DNA of 64,000 bases from Rhizobium vallis (GTDB lineage: Bacteria; Pseudomonadota; Alphaproteobacteria; Rhizobiales; Rhizobiaceae). The notes below the pieces were generated by a model that was given only the letters and a program-made list of their open reading frames with translations, was not told where the DNA came from and ran no database searches. The DNA lies in NCBI RefSeq assembly GCF_003985155.1, contig NZ_ML133690.1:310001-374000 (forward strand). The letters run 5' to 3'. Below, in pieces: positions 23,710-33,003 of this stretch (position 1 is its first letter; each line of letters opens with the position of its first letter). Both the position numbers and the translations under genes were made by a program.

Positions 23710-25653
23710 ATGCGCACTTTGAATCTGGGCATCCTCGCCCATGTGGATGCAGGAAAGACTAGCCTTACCGAAAGACTGCTTTTTAACGCCGGTGTGATCG
23801 ACAAGCTCGGCAGCGTTGATACCGGCAATACACAGACGGACAATCTCGAACTCGAGCGGCAGCGCGGCATCACGATCAGGGCCGCGGTGGTGTCGTTTGC
23901 GATCGGTGACAGGGTCGTGAACCTCATCGACACGCCCGGCCATCCCGATTTCATCGCCGAGGTCGAGCGGGTGCTCGGATTGCTCGATGCGGCGGTCGTC
24001 GTCGTTTCGGCGGTCGAAGGCGTTCAGGCGCAGACGCGCGTGCTGGTTCGGGCGCTGCGGCGGCTCGGCGTTCCCTTCGTCTTCTTCGTCAACAAGGTCG
24101 ATCGTCCCGGCGCGCGATATCAGGAGGTGGTGGAGGCGCTTGCCGCGCAGCTCTCGGTCCGCCCCATCGCCATGTCCTCGGTCATCGATGCCGGAGCCAA
24201 GCTTGCGCGGGTGGAGACGCTCGCGCCGGGGGACGAGCCGCTCTTTTCGGCGCTTTGCGAAACGCTCGGGGAAAACGACGAGGCGCTGCTTAATGACTAT
24301 GTCCTCGCTCCCAATCGGCTGACGGCGGAAAGGCTCGGATGCTGTCTGGCCGATCAGGTGGCGCGTGGTCTCGTGCATCCCGTCTTCGCCGGGGCAGCAA
24401 TGACCGGCGTCGGCATCCCTGCCTTGGCATCGGCGATTGCGACGATCTTGCCCGAGCGGCGCCTCGATCCGGATGGACCGGTCACCGGCAGGATCTTCAA
24501 GATCGAACGCGGCTGGGGCGGTGAAAAGCTTTCCTACATCTACCTGACCTCGGGCACGCTGCGACTTCGGCAATATCTGGATCTGCCCAAAGGCCCGGAA
24601 CGGGTGACCGCGATCCATGTGTTCGAGGCCGGCCGGGTTCATGGCGCCGAGAGCCTTCGCGCCGGGCAGATCGCGCGCGTCAGCGGCCTTGCCGGCGCCC
24701 GCATCGGCGATGTGGTGGGCTGTGATTCCGCAGGCGGGCGGGCTCACTTCGCGCCGCCGACGCTCGAAACCCGCGTTCTTGCCCGGCGGCCTTCCGACAA
24801 GACGGCGCTCTGGCTGGCGCTGAACCAGATGGCCGAGCAGGATCCCTTGATCAACCTGCGCCGCAACGAGGAGGCGGACGAAGTGTTCGTGTCGCTCTAT
24901 GGCGAGGTACAGAAGGAGGTTATCCAATCGACCCTGCTGACGGATTTCGGCCTTGAGGCAAGCTTCGAGGAAAGCACGGTCATCCTGGTCGAGAGGCCAT
25001 TGGGGATCGGGGCCGGCCTGCAGATCCTCTTCAAGGAGCCCAATCCGTTTCTGGCGACCGTCGGCCTGCGCGTCGAGCCGCGTCCGCCCGGGGCGGGCAA
25101 CAGCTTCGCGCTCGAAGTGGATGTCGGCCAGATGCCGGTCGCCTTTTACCGGGCGGTCGAGGAAACCGTGTTCGAGACACTGAAGCAGGGAATTTTCGGC
25201 TGGCAGGTCATCGATTGTCACGTGGCGATGACGGCGGCCCGGCACAGTTCGCCTGCAAGCACCGCCGCCGATTTTCGGCAGTTGACGCCCTGGGTGCTGG
25301 CAACGGCGCTATCGGCGGCGCAGACCGTCCTCTGCGAGCCGGTCGACCGCTTTCATCTCGAGGCGCCCGTGGAAAGCCTGAGCGGCGTGCTCACTCTGCT
25401 TGCGAAATCGGCGGCGGCGACGACGGAGTCGGTGATCGCCGATGGCGTCGCCCGGCTCGAAGGCACCATGGCGTCTCAGATGGTCCAAAGCGTCCAGCAG
25501 CAATTGCCGGGGCTGACGAGCGGGGCGGGGACCATGGAAACCGCTTTCGATCATTACGCCCCTGTAGCCGGCCCGCCGCGCTTGCGTGGGCGTTCGGGGC
25601 CTGATCCGTTCAACGGGGAATATCTGCTGCGGCTGCGGGGCGTCCCTATTTAA
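23710..25653 (+). CDS. Ribosomal protection GTPase, OtrA/TetM-like
   Basis: 647-aa EF-G-like GTPase of the tetracycline ribosomal protection family. G-motifs: AHVDAGKTS (G1), RGITI (G2), DTPGHPDF (G3), NKVD (G4). Domains II-V follow, with ending LRLRGVPI. The N-terminus (MRTLNLGILAHVDAGKTSLT) and the SVDTGNTQTDN segment resemble OtrA of oxytetracycline-producing Streptomyces more than classical TetM. Proteins of this group dislodge tetracycline from the ribosome, but resistance cannot be claimed from sequence alone. It lies beside a RraB-like gene, a DHFR-fold gene and an acyltransferase gene. Confidence 0.87.
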   Translation: MRTLNLGILAHVDAGKTSLTERLLFNAGVIDKLGSVDTGNTQTDNLELERQRGITIRAAVVSFAIGDRVVNLIDTPGHPDFIAEVERVLGLLDAAVVVVSAVEGVQAQTRVLVRALRRLGVPFVFFVNKVDRPGARYQEVVEALAAQLSVRPIAMSSVIDAGAKLARVETLAPGDEPLFSALCETLGENDEALLNDYVLAPNRLTAERLGCCLADQVARGLVHPVFAGAAMTGVGIPALASAIATILPERRLDPDGPVTGRIFKIERGWGGEKLSYIYLTSGTLRLRQYLDLPKGPERVTAIHVFEAGRVHGAESLRAGQIARVSGLAGARIGDVVGCDSAGGRAHFAPPTLETRVLARRPSDKTALWLALNQMAEQDPLINLRRNEEADEVFVSLYGEVQKEVIQSTLLTDFGLEASFEESTVILVERPLGIGAGLQILFKEPNPFLATVGLRVEPRPPGAGNSFALEVDVGQMPVAFYRAVEETVFETLKQGIFGWQVIDCHVAMTAARHSSPASTAADFRQLTPWVLATALSAAQTVLCEPVDRFHLEAPVESLSGVLTLLAKSAAATTESVIADGVARLEGTMASQMVQSVQQQLPGLTSGAGTMETAFDHYAPVAGPPRLRGRSGPDPFNGEYLLRLRGVPI

Positions 25654-25781
25654 GTACAGTCCCCATCTAGAGGTGCTGTGAAATGTATAGTGAGCGTTGA
25701 TGTCGAGCTATTTCCTCGCCAAAGGGCTCTGTCTCGAATAATCATGACTTGGTGGTTGGGAAGAGCGCGCGAGATCTTTGC

Positions 25782-26864
25782 ATGGCACGCGACATAAGTG
25801 CTGACGGAAAACATCGTTTCTGGATGCTCGACCTATTGCGGGGCGCATCTGCAATACTCGTGCTCGTCTATCATTCCAGCAACAAGTTTCCCATCGCGTA
25901 TGCCGCCGTCGATCTTTTCTTCATGTTAAGCGGCTTCGTTTTGGCGGAAAGATACGGCGAGAGCCTGTTGCAGACGGGTGGGCGCCGAGACTTCATCAGT
26001 CACCGTATTGCTCGATTGTACCCCGTCTACCTGGTTTGCACATTGCTCGGCGCTGTGTCGGTCTTGCCGTTGATTGGTCATCTTGAAAACTGGAGCCGCA
26101 GCGCTTTTGCCGTTTCGTCCGTTACCAGCCTGCTCATCCTCCCAGCGCCATCGGACACCGCTCTCGGCATCCTGCCCTTGAACGGGCCGGCATGGTCGTT
26201 GTTTTTTGAAGTCGTGGCCAACGCAGTCTTTCTGTTCACTGGGGCTCGTCTGCGAGCAGCCGTTTCTCTTGCCCTACTTTCGACACCGGCATTCGTCGTT
26301 GCGCTGTGGTATTTCCGCTACCCGCCGGGCTCTGTTTGGGGCGATATTGTCGGGGGCTTTCCCCGGGTGCTGGCATCTTTCTATGGCGGAGTGCTTATCA
26401 GTTGTCTTTGGCGACGAGGCTTCCGCATCAGGCTTGCAGCCTGGCCTTGCTGGATTTTGGTGGCCGCTCTCGCAGCACTTTATTCTGGGTTCGTCCTCAC
26501 CGAGCGAAAATACTATCTGCTCCTGACGTTCGTCGCCCACCCAGTCATCATCTGGTTTGGCTTAGGTCTCGCGAGAAACGCCCTTTTCGAACGCGTCGCC
26601 ACTTGGATGGGTGAGATATCCTATCCACTCTACCTCGTGCACGTACCGCTGCTTATTCTTCTCGCGACGTACGGAGTGGGTGACTGTTTTGCTTTGCGCA
26701 ATTATCTGGGGCTCGGAAATACCTCCTGGGGCGGTGAATGCCACCGAGACGCAGCTCCCTTGGTCGTATTCCTTTTGCCTCTGTCATTGTTGATGGCGCA
26801 CCTCATCGCCATCTCGATACAGTCCCCCGGCAGAAAATTGTGGCTTCGTTGGAGGCCTATCTAA
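25782..26864 (+). CDS. Membrane acyltransferase 3 (OafA/YrhL-like)
   Basis: 360-aa polytopic inner-membrane protein with about 10 helices. The acyltransferase 3 signatures are LDLLRGASAILVLVYHSSN (catalytic His) and FFMLSGFVLAERYG, then SLFFEVVAN and SYPLYLVHVPLL. Such proteins O-acylate sugars of lipopolysaccharide, exopolysaccharide or Nod factors. ATG 25782 is chosen because the LLRG core lies 27 residues later; an earlier TTG at 25749 is in frame. Base use is less GC-rich than neighbours. Confidence 0.85.
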   Translation: MARDISADGKHRFWMLDLLRGASAILVLVYHSSNKFPIAYAAVDLFFMLSGFVLAERYGESLLQTGGRRDFISHRIARLYPVYLVCTLLGAVSVLPLIGHLENWSRSAFAVSSVTSLLILPAPSDTALGILPLNGPAWSLFFEVVANAVFLFTGARLRAAVSLALLSTPAFVVALWYFRYPPGSVWGDIVGGFPRVLASFYGGVLISCLWRRGFRIRLAAWPCWILVAALAALYSGFVLTERKYYLLLTFVAHPVIIWFGLGLARNALFERVATWMGEISYPLYLVHVPLLILLATYGVGDCFALRNYLGLGNTSWGGECHRDAAPLVVFLLPLSLLMAHLIAISIQSPGRKLWLRWRPI

Positions 26865-26939
26865 CTGTGCAGAATTGACGGCTGTTGACGACCTACACTT
26901 CGAGACGGCCGGTTGCAGGTAGTCCGCGCCGGGTAGACA

Positions 26940-26961
26940 GGCGGCCCCCGAAGGAGCCGCC
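26940..26961 (-). terminator. Hairpin after the alcohol dehydrogenase gene
   Basis: GGCGGC (26940-26945) and GCCGCC (26956-26961) form a GC stem 10 bases beyond the stop of the minus-strand gene. No clear U-tract follows, so only a possible terminator. Confidence 0.4.
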
Positions 26962-26971
26962 CTCCATTTCC

Positions 26972-28018
26972 TCAGGCCGCCAGCGAGGCGATGTCGATGA
27001 CGAAGCGGTAGCGGACGTCGCTTTTCAGGACGCGTTCATAGGCTTCGTTGACCTGCTGGATGTTGATCTTCTCGATTTCGGAGACGATGTTGTGGGCGCC
27101 GCAGAAGTCGAGCATTTCCTGCGTTTCCTTGATCGAGCCAATCATCGAGCCGGAGATGCTCTTGCGGCCGGGGATGATCGAGAAGGCATGCACCGGGATC
27201 GGGTTCTCAGGCGCGCCGACGACCACGAAGGAACCGTCCACCTTGAGCAGGCCGAGATAGGCGTTCCAGTCGATCTCGGCGCTGACGGTGCAGATGATCA
27301 GATCGAACGTGCCGGCGAGCTTGGTGAAGGTTTCCGGGTCGTTGGTGGCGTAATATTCCTTGGCGCCGAGCTTCAGGCCGTCTTCCTTCTTGGAAAGGCT
27401 CTGGGAGAGAACAGTGATGTCAGCACCCATCGCCGAACCGAGCTTGACGCCCATGTGGCCGAGGCCGCCCATGCCGACGATCGCGACCTTCTTGCCGGGG
27501 CCGGCATTCCAGTGGCGCAGCGGCGAGTAGAGCGTGATGCCGGCGCAGAGGAGCGGCGCGGAGGCATCGAGCGGAAGATTGTCCGGGATGGACATGACGT
27601 AGCCTTCCCTGACGACGATCGAGTCGGAATAGCCGCCCTGGGTGCGCGTCTTGCCGTCGGCTTCGAAGTCGTTGTAGGTGCCGGAAAGACCCGGCATGTA
27701 CTGTTCGCGGTCGAGGTCGCGCTCGGCGCAGCCGATGCAGGAATCGACGAAGCAGCCGACGCCGACGCGGTCGCCGACCTTGAACTTGGTGACGGCGGAG
27801 CCGACCGCCGAAACGATGCCGGCGATCTCATGGCCGGGCACGATCGGATAGACGGCGTTCTTCCATTCGTTGCGGACGGTATGGATATCGGAATGGCAGA
27901 TGCCGGCAAACTTGATGTCGATGACGACGTCATCGGCGTTCGGGTTGCGGCGTTCGAAGGTGAACGGGATGAGCGGTTTGGAAGCGTCGGTTGCGGCGTA
28001 GCCTCTTGCGATAGGCAT
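26972..28018 (-). CDS. Zinc-type alcohol/aldehyde dehydrogenase, YahK-like
   Basis: 348-aa medium-chain dehydrogenase. Catalytic zinc ligands are in GICHSDIH and PGHE, with LLCAGIT as the third; the NAD(P) loop is [11 protein letters not shown]. Closest in pattern to the NADPH aldehyde reductase YahK/CAD group. Oddly, the structural zinc site is incomplete: C94 and C97 are present (VDSCIGC), but the following two cysteines are replaced by R100 and M108. It sits opposite an AraC-type gene, like yqhD and yqhC, suggesting aldehyde-responsive control. Confidence 0.92.
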   Translation of the reverse strand: MPIARGYAATDASKPLIPFTFERRNPNADDVVIDIKFAGICHSDIHTVRNEWKNAVYPIVPGHEIAGIVSAVGSAVTKFKVGDRVGVGCFVDSCIGCAERDLDREQYMPGLSGTYNDFEADGKTRTQGGYSDSIVVREGYVMSIPDNLPLDASAPLLCAGITLYSPLRHWNAGPGKKVAIVGMGGLGHMGVKLGSAMGADITVLSQSLSKKEDGLKLGAKEYYATNDPETFTKLAGTFDLIICTVSAEIDWNAYLGLLKVDGSFVVVGAPENPIPVHAFSIIPGRKSISGSMIGSIKETQEMLDFCGAHNIVSEIEKINIQQVNEAYERVLKSDVRYRFVIDIASLAA

Positions 28019-28098
28019 GGGAACCTTCCTTTTCGTTTTTTGGGAGGGGTTGAAAGGGATGGTGGACTATTGCCCGGAACCGCGTGAGAGGGTTAGAG

Positions 28099-28132
28099 CG
28101 ATCCTCCGAGCTTTTTGCACGATCCTGCAAAA
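28099..28132. promoter_or_regulatory. Candidate AraC site in the ADH/AraC gap
   Basis: CGATCCT occurs at 28099-28105 and 28120-28126, two helical turns apart. The second copy lies within an inverted TTTTGCA (28113-28119) / TGCAAAA (28126-28132). Direct repeats at 21-base spacing are typical of AraC-type binding. Confidence 0.5.
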
Positions 28133-28223
28133 GTGAGCCGCCTGCCTGTTTGCGAAATGGCTAAGGCACTCTAGATAGAGGCAGTATCGACGGCGTCGGA
28201 CAGTTGACAGAAAGAATTGCCGC

Positions 28224-29132
28224 ATGACCTTGCCTTTCAGCCCCTATCAGGAAATCGTCGACATCGCGATGCGCTTCGCGCCCGGCGATGGCGAGTTTTC
28301 GACTGCGATCGGCAATCTTCACGTCAGCCGCCGGTCGAAGCCGAGCGATCCCTTGCACAGCAGCTACAGGCCCTGCTTTGCCTTCGTGCTGCAGGGCGCG
28401 AAGAGCCTGCAGCTCGGCACGGAGCAGATCAGCTACGGCACCGGGGATTATCTCCTGACCTCGCTCGATCTGCCGGTCGCCTGGCGCGTCACCGAGGCAA
28501 GCCCCGAGGTTCCGCATCTCTGCCTGGGGCTGGCGATCGATTCCGAAAAGCTTCTGGAATTGCTCAGCCGCATCGATATTCCGCGCCCGGCCGCCCATAC
28601 CGACGGGCAGCGCGGCATGGCGGTGAACGTCGCGCCGCCGGAACTGCTCGACGCCGCTATCCGCCTGCTGCGCTTGCTCGATCGTCCAGGCGATATTCCC
28701 GCCATGGCGCCGCTGATCGAGCAGGAAATCCTCTACCGCGTGCTGACCGGGCCGGATGGCGCGCGGCTGATCAACATCGCCACGGCAGACAGCCACAGCA
28801 ACAGGATCGCCCGCGCTGTCGCGTGGCTGAAGGAAAATTTCGCGCGGCCGCTGCGCATCGAAGATCTTGCCGAGCGGGTCAGCATGAGCGTGTCGTCCTT
28901 CCATCACCACTTCAAGTCGGTGACGGCGATGACGCCGGTGCAGTATCAGAAGCAGCTTCGCCTGCACGAGGCGCGCCGGCTGATGCTCGTCGAGCGGCTC
29001 GATGCCGGCACGGCCGGCCACCGCGTCGGCTATCAGAGCCCGTCGCAGTTCAGCCGCGAATACAGCCGCCTCTACGGTGCGTCACCCGCCCGCGACGTCG
29101 ACGGCGCGCGCGAAATCATGGCGGCGGAGTAG
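28224..29132 (+). CDS. AraC family regulator (AraC_N type)
   Basis: 302-aa regulator. The N-terminal AraC_N effector domain (YRPCFAFVLQGAKSLQLGTE, SLDLPVAWRVTEASPE) is followed by the two helix-turn-helix motifs of the AraC DNA-binding domain (LAERVSMSVSSFHHHFKSV and HRVGYQSPSQFSREYSRLYG). This domain pairing occurs in YqhC-like activators of aldehyde reductase genes. It is divergent from the YahK-like dehydrogenase gene, the probable target. Confidence 0.92.
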   Translation: MTLPFSPYQEIVDIAMRFAPGDGEFSTAIGNLHVSRRSKPSDPLHSSYRPCFAFVLQGAKSLQLGTEQISYGTGDYLLTSLDLPVAWRVTEASPEVPHLCLGLAIDSEKLLELLSRIDIPRPAAHTDGQRGMAVNVAPPELLDAAIRLLRLLDRPGDIPAMAPLIEQEILYRVLTGPDGARLINIATADSHSNRIARAVAWLKENFARPLRIEDLAERVSMSVSSFHHHFKSVTAMTPVQYQKQLRLHEARRLMLVERLDAGTAGHRVGYQSPSQFSREYSRLYGASPARDVDGAREIMAAE

Positions 29133-29231
29133 AGCCCAGCGCCTCCGACGAGACGTCGGCGCGGGTGCCATTAAAGGATGTTTGACGTTTCGCGATTAGT
29201 CTGGCGCGAAACACCAAGCACCGATGGCGGC

Positions 29232-30284
29232 ATGACGCAAACACCACTTCTTTCCATCGTCGCGCCTTGTCATAACGAGGAAGAGGGCCTGCGCGAATTC
29301 TGCCGTCGCGCCGTCGCCGCTGCCCGCAGCGTTGCCGGCGATGCCTTCGAGCTCATACTCATCGATGACGGCTCGTCCGACGGCACCTGGGAGATCATCT
29401 CGGCTCTGGCGGCTGATGTGCCTGAGGTGCTCGGCATTCGTCTCCTGCGCAATCACGGCCACCAGCTGGCATCGACGGCGGGTCTTTCCGCCTCCCGCGG
29501 CGAACGCGTGCTTTTGATCGACGCCGATCTTCAGGATCCGCCCGAACTGCTTTTGATGATGATGCCGATCATGGAGCGTGGCGCCGATGTCGTCTACGGC
29601 CAGCGCACGCGCCGCGAGGGTGAAACCTGGTTCAAGCTTGCCTCGGCTTCGCTGTTTTATCGCACGCTCTCCAGGCTCGCATCGGTGACCATTCCGCGCG
29701 ATACCGGCGATTTCCGGCTGATGCGCCGGCGCGTCGTCGATATTCTGCTGTCGATGCCGGAGCGCGATCGCTTCATCCGCGGCATGGTCAGCTGGATCGG
29801 CGGCAGGCAGGTGGCTCTGCCCTATGAGCGTGACGCGCGTTTTGCCGGCACGACCAAATATCCGCTGCGCAAGATGATCAATTTCGCGCTCGATGCGATC
29901 ACCAGCTTTTCGACGACGCCGCTGCGCATCGCCACATGGCTCGGCATGATCAGCGCCGGCGTTGCGATCGCGTTGCTCGTCTATACCTACATTCGCTGGC
30001 TGCAAGGCGAGACGGTCACCGGCTGGTCGTCGATCATGGTCGCCGTGAGCGTCTTCAGCGCCATCCAGCTGATCTGCATCGGCATCATCGGCGAATATCT
30101 CGGCCGTCTTGTACAGGAGAGCAAGAAGCGGCCGATGTTCATGATCGAGACGATCCTGCGCGGCAGCCAAAGGGCCGAGCTGCCGACCGCCTTTTCGGAG
30201 ATGAGCGCCGGCGACAAGCGCGCCGCGCTGGATGCGGTCCTGACATCCGGTGAGCCGCCGCAAAAGAACAGCCGGATCGGATAA
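29232..30284 (+). CDS. Undecaprenyl-phosphate-type glycosyltransferase, GT2
   Basis: 350-aa glycosyltransferase. The GT-A domain has SIVAPCHNEEEGL, LIDDGSSDGTW and IDADLQDPPEL (DxD metal site), then FRLMRRR. Two C-terminal membrane helices (about 235-310; IATWLGMISAGVAIALLVYTY and IQLICIGIIGEYLGR) are typical of the GtrB/ArnC/DPM group that load sugars onto undecaprenyl phosphate. The start at 29232 is chosen for the conserved domain boundary; 29178 is possible. It ends TAATG into the next gene, so they are coupled. Confidence 0.9.
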   Translation: MTQTPLLSIVAPCHNEEEGLREFCRRAVAAARSVAGDAFELILIDDGSSDGTWEIISALAADVPEVLGIRLLRNHGHQLASTAGLSASRGERVLLIDADLQDPPELLLMMMPIMERGADVVYGQRTRREGETWFKLASASLFYRTLSRLASVTIPRDTGDFRLMRRRVVDILLSMPERDRFIRGMVSWIGGRQVALPYERDARFAGTTKYPLRKMINFALDAITSFSTTPLRIATWLGMISAGVAIALLVYTYIRWLQGETVTGWSSIMVAVSVFSAIQLICIGIIGEYLGRLVQESKKRPMFMIETILRGSQRAELPTAFSEMSAGDKRAALDAVLTSGEPPQKNSRIG

Positions 30285-31966
30285 TGGACCGGATCGCCAC
30301 ACCTGATGTGGTCGCAGCCGCGCCCGATGCATCGACCGCGAGGCAGGATTCAACGATTGCGATCGCCGTTTTCGTTGCGTTTGCCGCGGCCTTGGTCGTG
30401 CTGTTTCGCTTCCCGCCTGTTCTGGACTATGCCAATCACTACGCTCGTATCTGGCTGCTTTCGGGCGGCATCGGCGAGCAGCCGTTTCCTGAGATCTATG
30501 CGATCGATTGGAACCGCACCTTCACCAATGTCGGGATCGACCTGCTAGCCACCTGGCTCGGGCCGTTCATCGGCGCCGACAGGCTGGCGCGGGCTCTGCT
30601 TTTCCTGGCGATCGTGCTGCCGCCGCTCGGCGCGATTGCCCTGCACCGCGCACTGTTCGGCGGCCGGCACTACTGGCAGATCGCAATTCTGTCGCTTGGC
30701 TGGTGCGCCACCATGACCGGCGGCTTCATCAATTTTCAGATCGGTCTCGGCATGGCCTTGTTCTTCGCCTGCGCCGATCTGCGGCTGCAGCGCGGCAACC
30801 GCACCATGCTTTTTGCCTGGCGGCTTGCTGCTGGCCTGCTGCTGACGGTCATGCACATCTTCTCGCTCGGTTTCTACATGGCGATCGTCTGCGGCCTCGA
30901 ATTTTCCTGGCGCTTCGACATATTGCGGTCGAGGGCTGGGATCACGAGCCTCGCCGGCCGGTTGGCGCTGGCGATCGGGGCCTGCGTCCTGCCGCCGCTC
31001 GCACTCTATCTTCGCACGGCCGCGTTGCCGAGCGACGGCGGGAGCGGCCTTGGCCTCGTCTGGAACGACGGCGTCGTCCTGATCGTCTTGAACTTGCTCT
31101 CGGCCGTCAGCACCTATGTCCCGGCGGTGGATGTCGTGCTGGTTTTGCCGCTGATCCTCATCAGCACCCGGGCTGCGCGGGCGGGCGACATCCGCATTCA
31201 TGCCGGGCTTGCCGTCGCCGCTTGCGGGTTGCTGCTGCTCTCCTGTGTTTCGCCGCGCCACATGCTCGGCACTGGATGGATCAGCTGGCGCTTTCCGATC
31301 ATGACGGCGCTCGTCGCCATGGCGATGGTGTGCCCCTTTGCCAACCTGACACGCCGGCAGGCGCTGTTGCTGGCGCTCGTCGTCAATCTCGCGGTCTTCG
31401 GCCGAACCGGCTGGATCGGCTGGAACTGGTGGCTGGCGCAGAAGGACGTCGCTGCCGTCGAGACCGTGCTGAAAAAAGTGCCGGCCGGCGCAGCCGTCCT
31501 GCCTCTCGGGCACGAACCCGTGGCGATCAGCGACCTCGCACATTCCAGCCGGCATTTTGCCTGGGGACTGGATACATTCCGGCATCTGCCGACGCTTGCC
31601 GTGCCCTTGTCGCATGCTTTCGTGCCGACGCTCTTCACGGCCAAAGGCAAGCAGCCACTCTCCGTCCTGCCGCCATGGTCCGAGATCGCGGTTCCCGAAG
31701 GCAACCTGCCGCCGATCGGCGTGCTTTCATGCCCTTCGATGATGCGGGAGTACAGAAACTACGCGCCTTATCTGTCGGATTGGCGCAGGCGGTTCGATTT
31801 TGTCCTGGTCGCGAATGCCGATGTTCCCGATTACTATGTCGGCAACATCATGCCAGCGGGCCTGACGCTCATCGAGGATGCCGGTTTCGCGAAGCTATAC
31901 GCGATCGACAAGACGATGCAGGAAGATCCTCCGCCGATCGGCGCCGGCTGTGCTCCGGCGTCGTAA
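30284..31966 (+). CDS. Large polytopic membrane protein, likely GT-C-type partner of GT2
   Basis: 560-aa inner-membrane protein with roughly ten helices and a periplasmic C-terminal domain of about 150 residues. No family could be recognised with certainty. The placement behind a GtrB-like gene, with overlapping TAATG, suggests it flips or transfers the undecaprenyl-linked sugar, like GtrA/GtrC systems, but no GtrA gene is seen. An early 'DYANHYARIW' segment may hold a catalytic Asp, as in GT-C enzymes, which is inference only. Confidence 0.7.
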   Translation: MDRIATPDVVAAAPDASTARQDSTIAIAVFVAFAAALVVLFRFPPVLDYANHYARIWLLSGGIGEQPFPEIYAIDWNRTFTNVGIDLLATWLGPFIGADRLARALLFLAIVLPPLGAIALHRALFGGRHYWQIAILSLGWCATMTGGFINFQIGLGMALFFACADLRLQRGNRTMLFAWRLAAGLLLTVMHIFSLGFYMAIVCGLEFSWRFDILRSRAGITSLAGRLALAIGACVLPPLALYLRTAALPSDGGSGLGLVWNDGVVLIVLNLLSAVSTYVPAVDVVLVLPLILISTRAARAGDIRIHAGLAVAACGLLLLSCVSPRHMLGTGWISWRFPIMTALVAMAMVCPFANLTRRQALLLALVVNLAVFGRTGWIGWNWWLAQKDVAAVETVLKKVPAGAAVLPLGHEPVAISDLAHSSRHFAWGLDTFRHLPTLAVPLSHAFVPTLFTAKGKQPLSVLPPWSEIAVPEGNLPPIGVLSCPSMMREYRNYAPYLSDWRRRFDFVLVANADVPDYYVGNIMPAGLTLIEDAGFAKLYAIDKTMQEDPPPIGAGCAPAS

Positions 31967-32001
31967 GCTGTCCGCCCTCTGTCTTTCGATTCATGCTCCG
32001 G

Positions 32002-32367
32002 TCAGCCGGGAAATTTCAGCGCCTTGTCGGCACGGCATTTGGTGAGCTTCAGCTGGCGGAAGGAGAGGATTTTCGTGATGCGGTCCTTGCCGTCGGTTTC
32101 GACGCTCATGCAGGCGCAGGCATAGCCGTAATTGCCGTTGGTGCTGACGTAGTCGTGCTCGGAGATGTCAGGGATCAGGTCCATGCCTTCCACAGCATCG
32201 GCATCTTCGCCCTGGGTCATGATCGTCCAGGTGTTCTCCGCATCCTCCAGCCACCAGTTGGCCGGCGTCGGGTTCTCGATCCAGCCGCAACGCGTCTCGG
32301 CGGCCTGCGCGTTCGCGGCGATGGTGAGGGCCGCGGTGAGGATTGCGGCGGCGATCCGGTATTTCAT
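32002..32367 (-). CDS. DUF4087 family secreted protein
   Basis: 121-aa exported protein. Signal peptide (MKYRIAAAILTAALTIAANAQA), then ETRCGWIENPTPANWWLEDAE and YACACMSVETD, which match the DUF4087 family. Four Cys suggest disulphides in the periplasm. The ATG at 32367 has GGGGAA before it. It lies 23 bases after the stop of the neighbouring gene, the second gene of a two-gene operon. Confidence 0.85.
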   Translation of the reverse strand: MKYRIAAAILTAALTIAANAQAAETRCGWIENPTPANWWLEDAENTWTIMTQGEDADAVEGMDLIPDISEHDYVSTNGNYGYACACMSVETDGKDRITKILSFRQLKLTKCRADKALKFPG

Positions 32368-32390
32368 TGGCTGTTCCCCGTCGCCTGAAG

Positions 32391-32849
32391 TCAATTGTTG
32401 ATCGAGATGATCGCCCAATGGCTGTCTTGGCAGGCGTTGTCCTCGCAGACGGCGCCCATCCAGACGGCGCCGTTGGCAAGCATGACGCCGTCGCTGTTGA
32501 CGAAGAGATCCTGGTATTGCTGGCGCCCGACGGCGCGGCGGGTCTCCGGCGTCACCAGATCGTCGAAATTTTCGACGAAATCCTCGGCGTTCTCGACCTC
32601 GTAGGTCTCGCCGTTTGCCTTGACGGTCAGCGGGTATTCGGCAAGGCCGGCGATGGCCTCTGCGTCGCCCGAGCGCATTGCCCGGACGAGCTGGCGCAGC
32701 GGTCGGTCAAAGCCCGCGGCATCGCCGTGCAGTTCCTCGATCCTGTTGTAGACTTCGTTTTCCGACTGCGCGAATGCACCAGAGGCGAGCGGTGTCGTTG
32801 CCAGGAGCAGCGTTCCGGCGAGGAGAAGGGCGGCAGGCAGGCGCGGCAT
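32391..32849 (-). CDS. Secreted hypothetical protein
   Basis: 152-aa exported protein. A signal peptide (MPRLPAALLLAGTLLLATTP) is followed by a mainly helical N-terminal part (YNRIEELHGDAAGF) and a C-terminal half ending CEDNACQDSHWAIISINN. No known domain is recognised. Start ATG 32849 with GGGAG. First in an operon with the DUF4087 protein and divergent from a TetR gene over the palindrome at 33004-33017, so both genes may be under that regulator. Confidence 0.75.
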   Translation of the reverse strand: MPRLPAALLLAGTLLLATTPLASGAFAQSENEVYNRIEELHGDAAGFDRPLRQLVRAMRSGDAEAIAGLAEYPLTVKANGETYEVENAEDFVENFDDLVTPETRRAVGRQQYQDLFVNSDGVMLANGAVWMGAVCEDNACQDSHWAIISINN

Positions 32850-33003
32850 GGAAGGCTCCCGGCAAATGGCGTGGCGCGACATTATGCGATTCCCCGGCCG
32901 GCGCGCCTACGCAATTCTGGCATTTCCCGGCGATATCGGTCATAAAAAATCCGCCGGGGCTTCTTGACGGCCCGATCGGTTTGCATCATAAAGCTCACGA
33001 ACC

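Noticed and set aside
23662..25245. Long open frame antisense to the ribosomal protection gene
   Set aside because: No domain, and the plus-strand GTPase motifs are clear.
23710..25653. Proof of tetracycline resistance on a mobile element
   Set aside because: No transposase or integrase lies nearby, and resistance cannot be inferred from sequence alone.
26885..28087. 400-codon open frame antisense to the alcohol dehydrogenase gene
   Set aside because: Composition is a mirror of the real gene; no recognisable domain.
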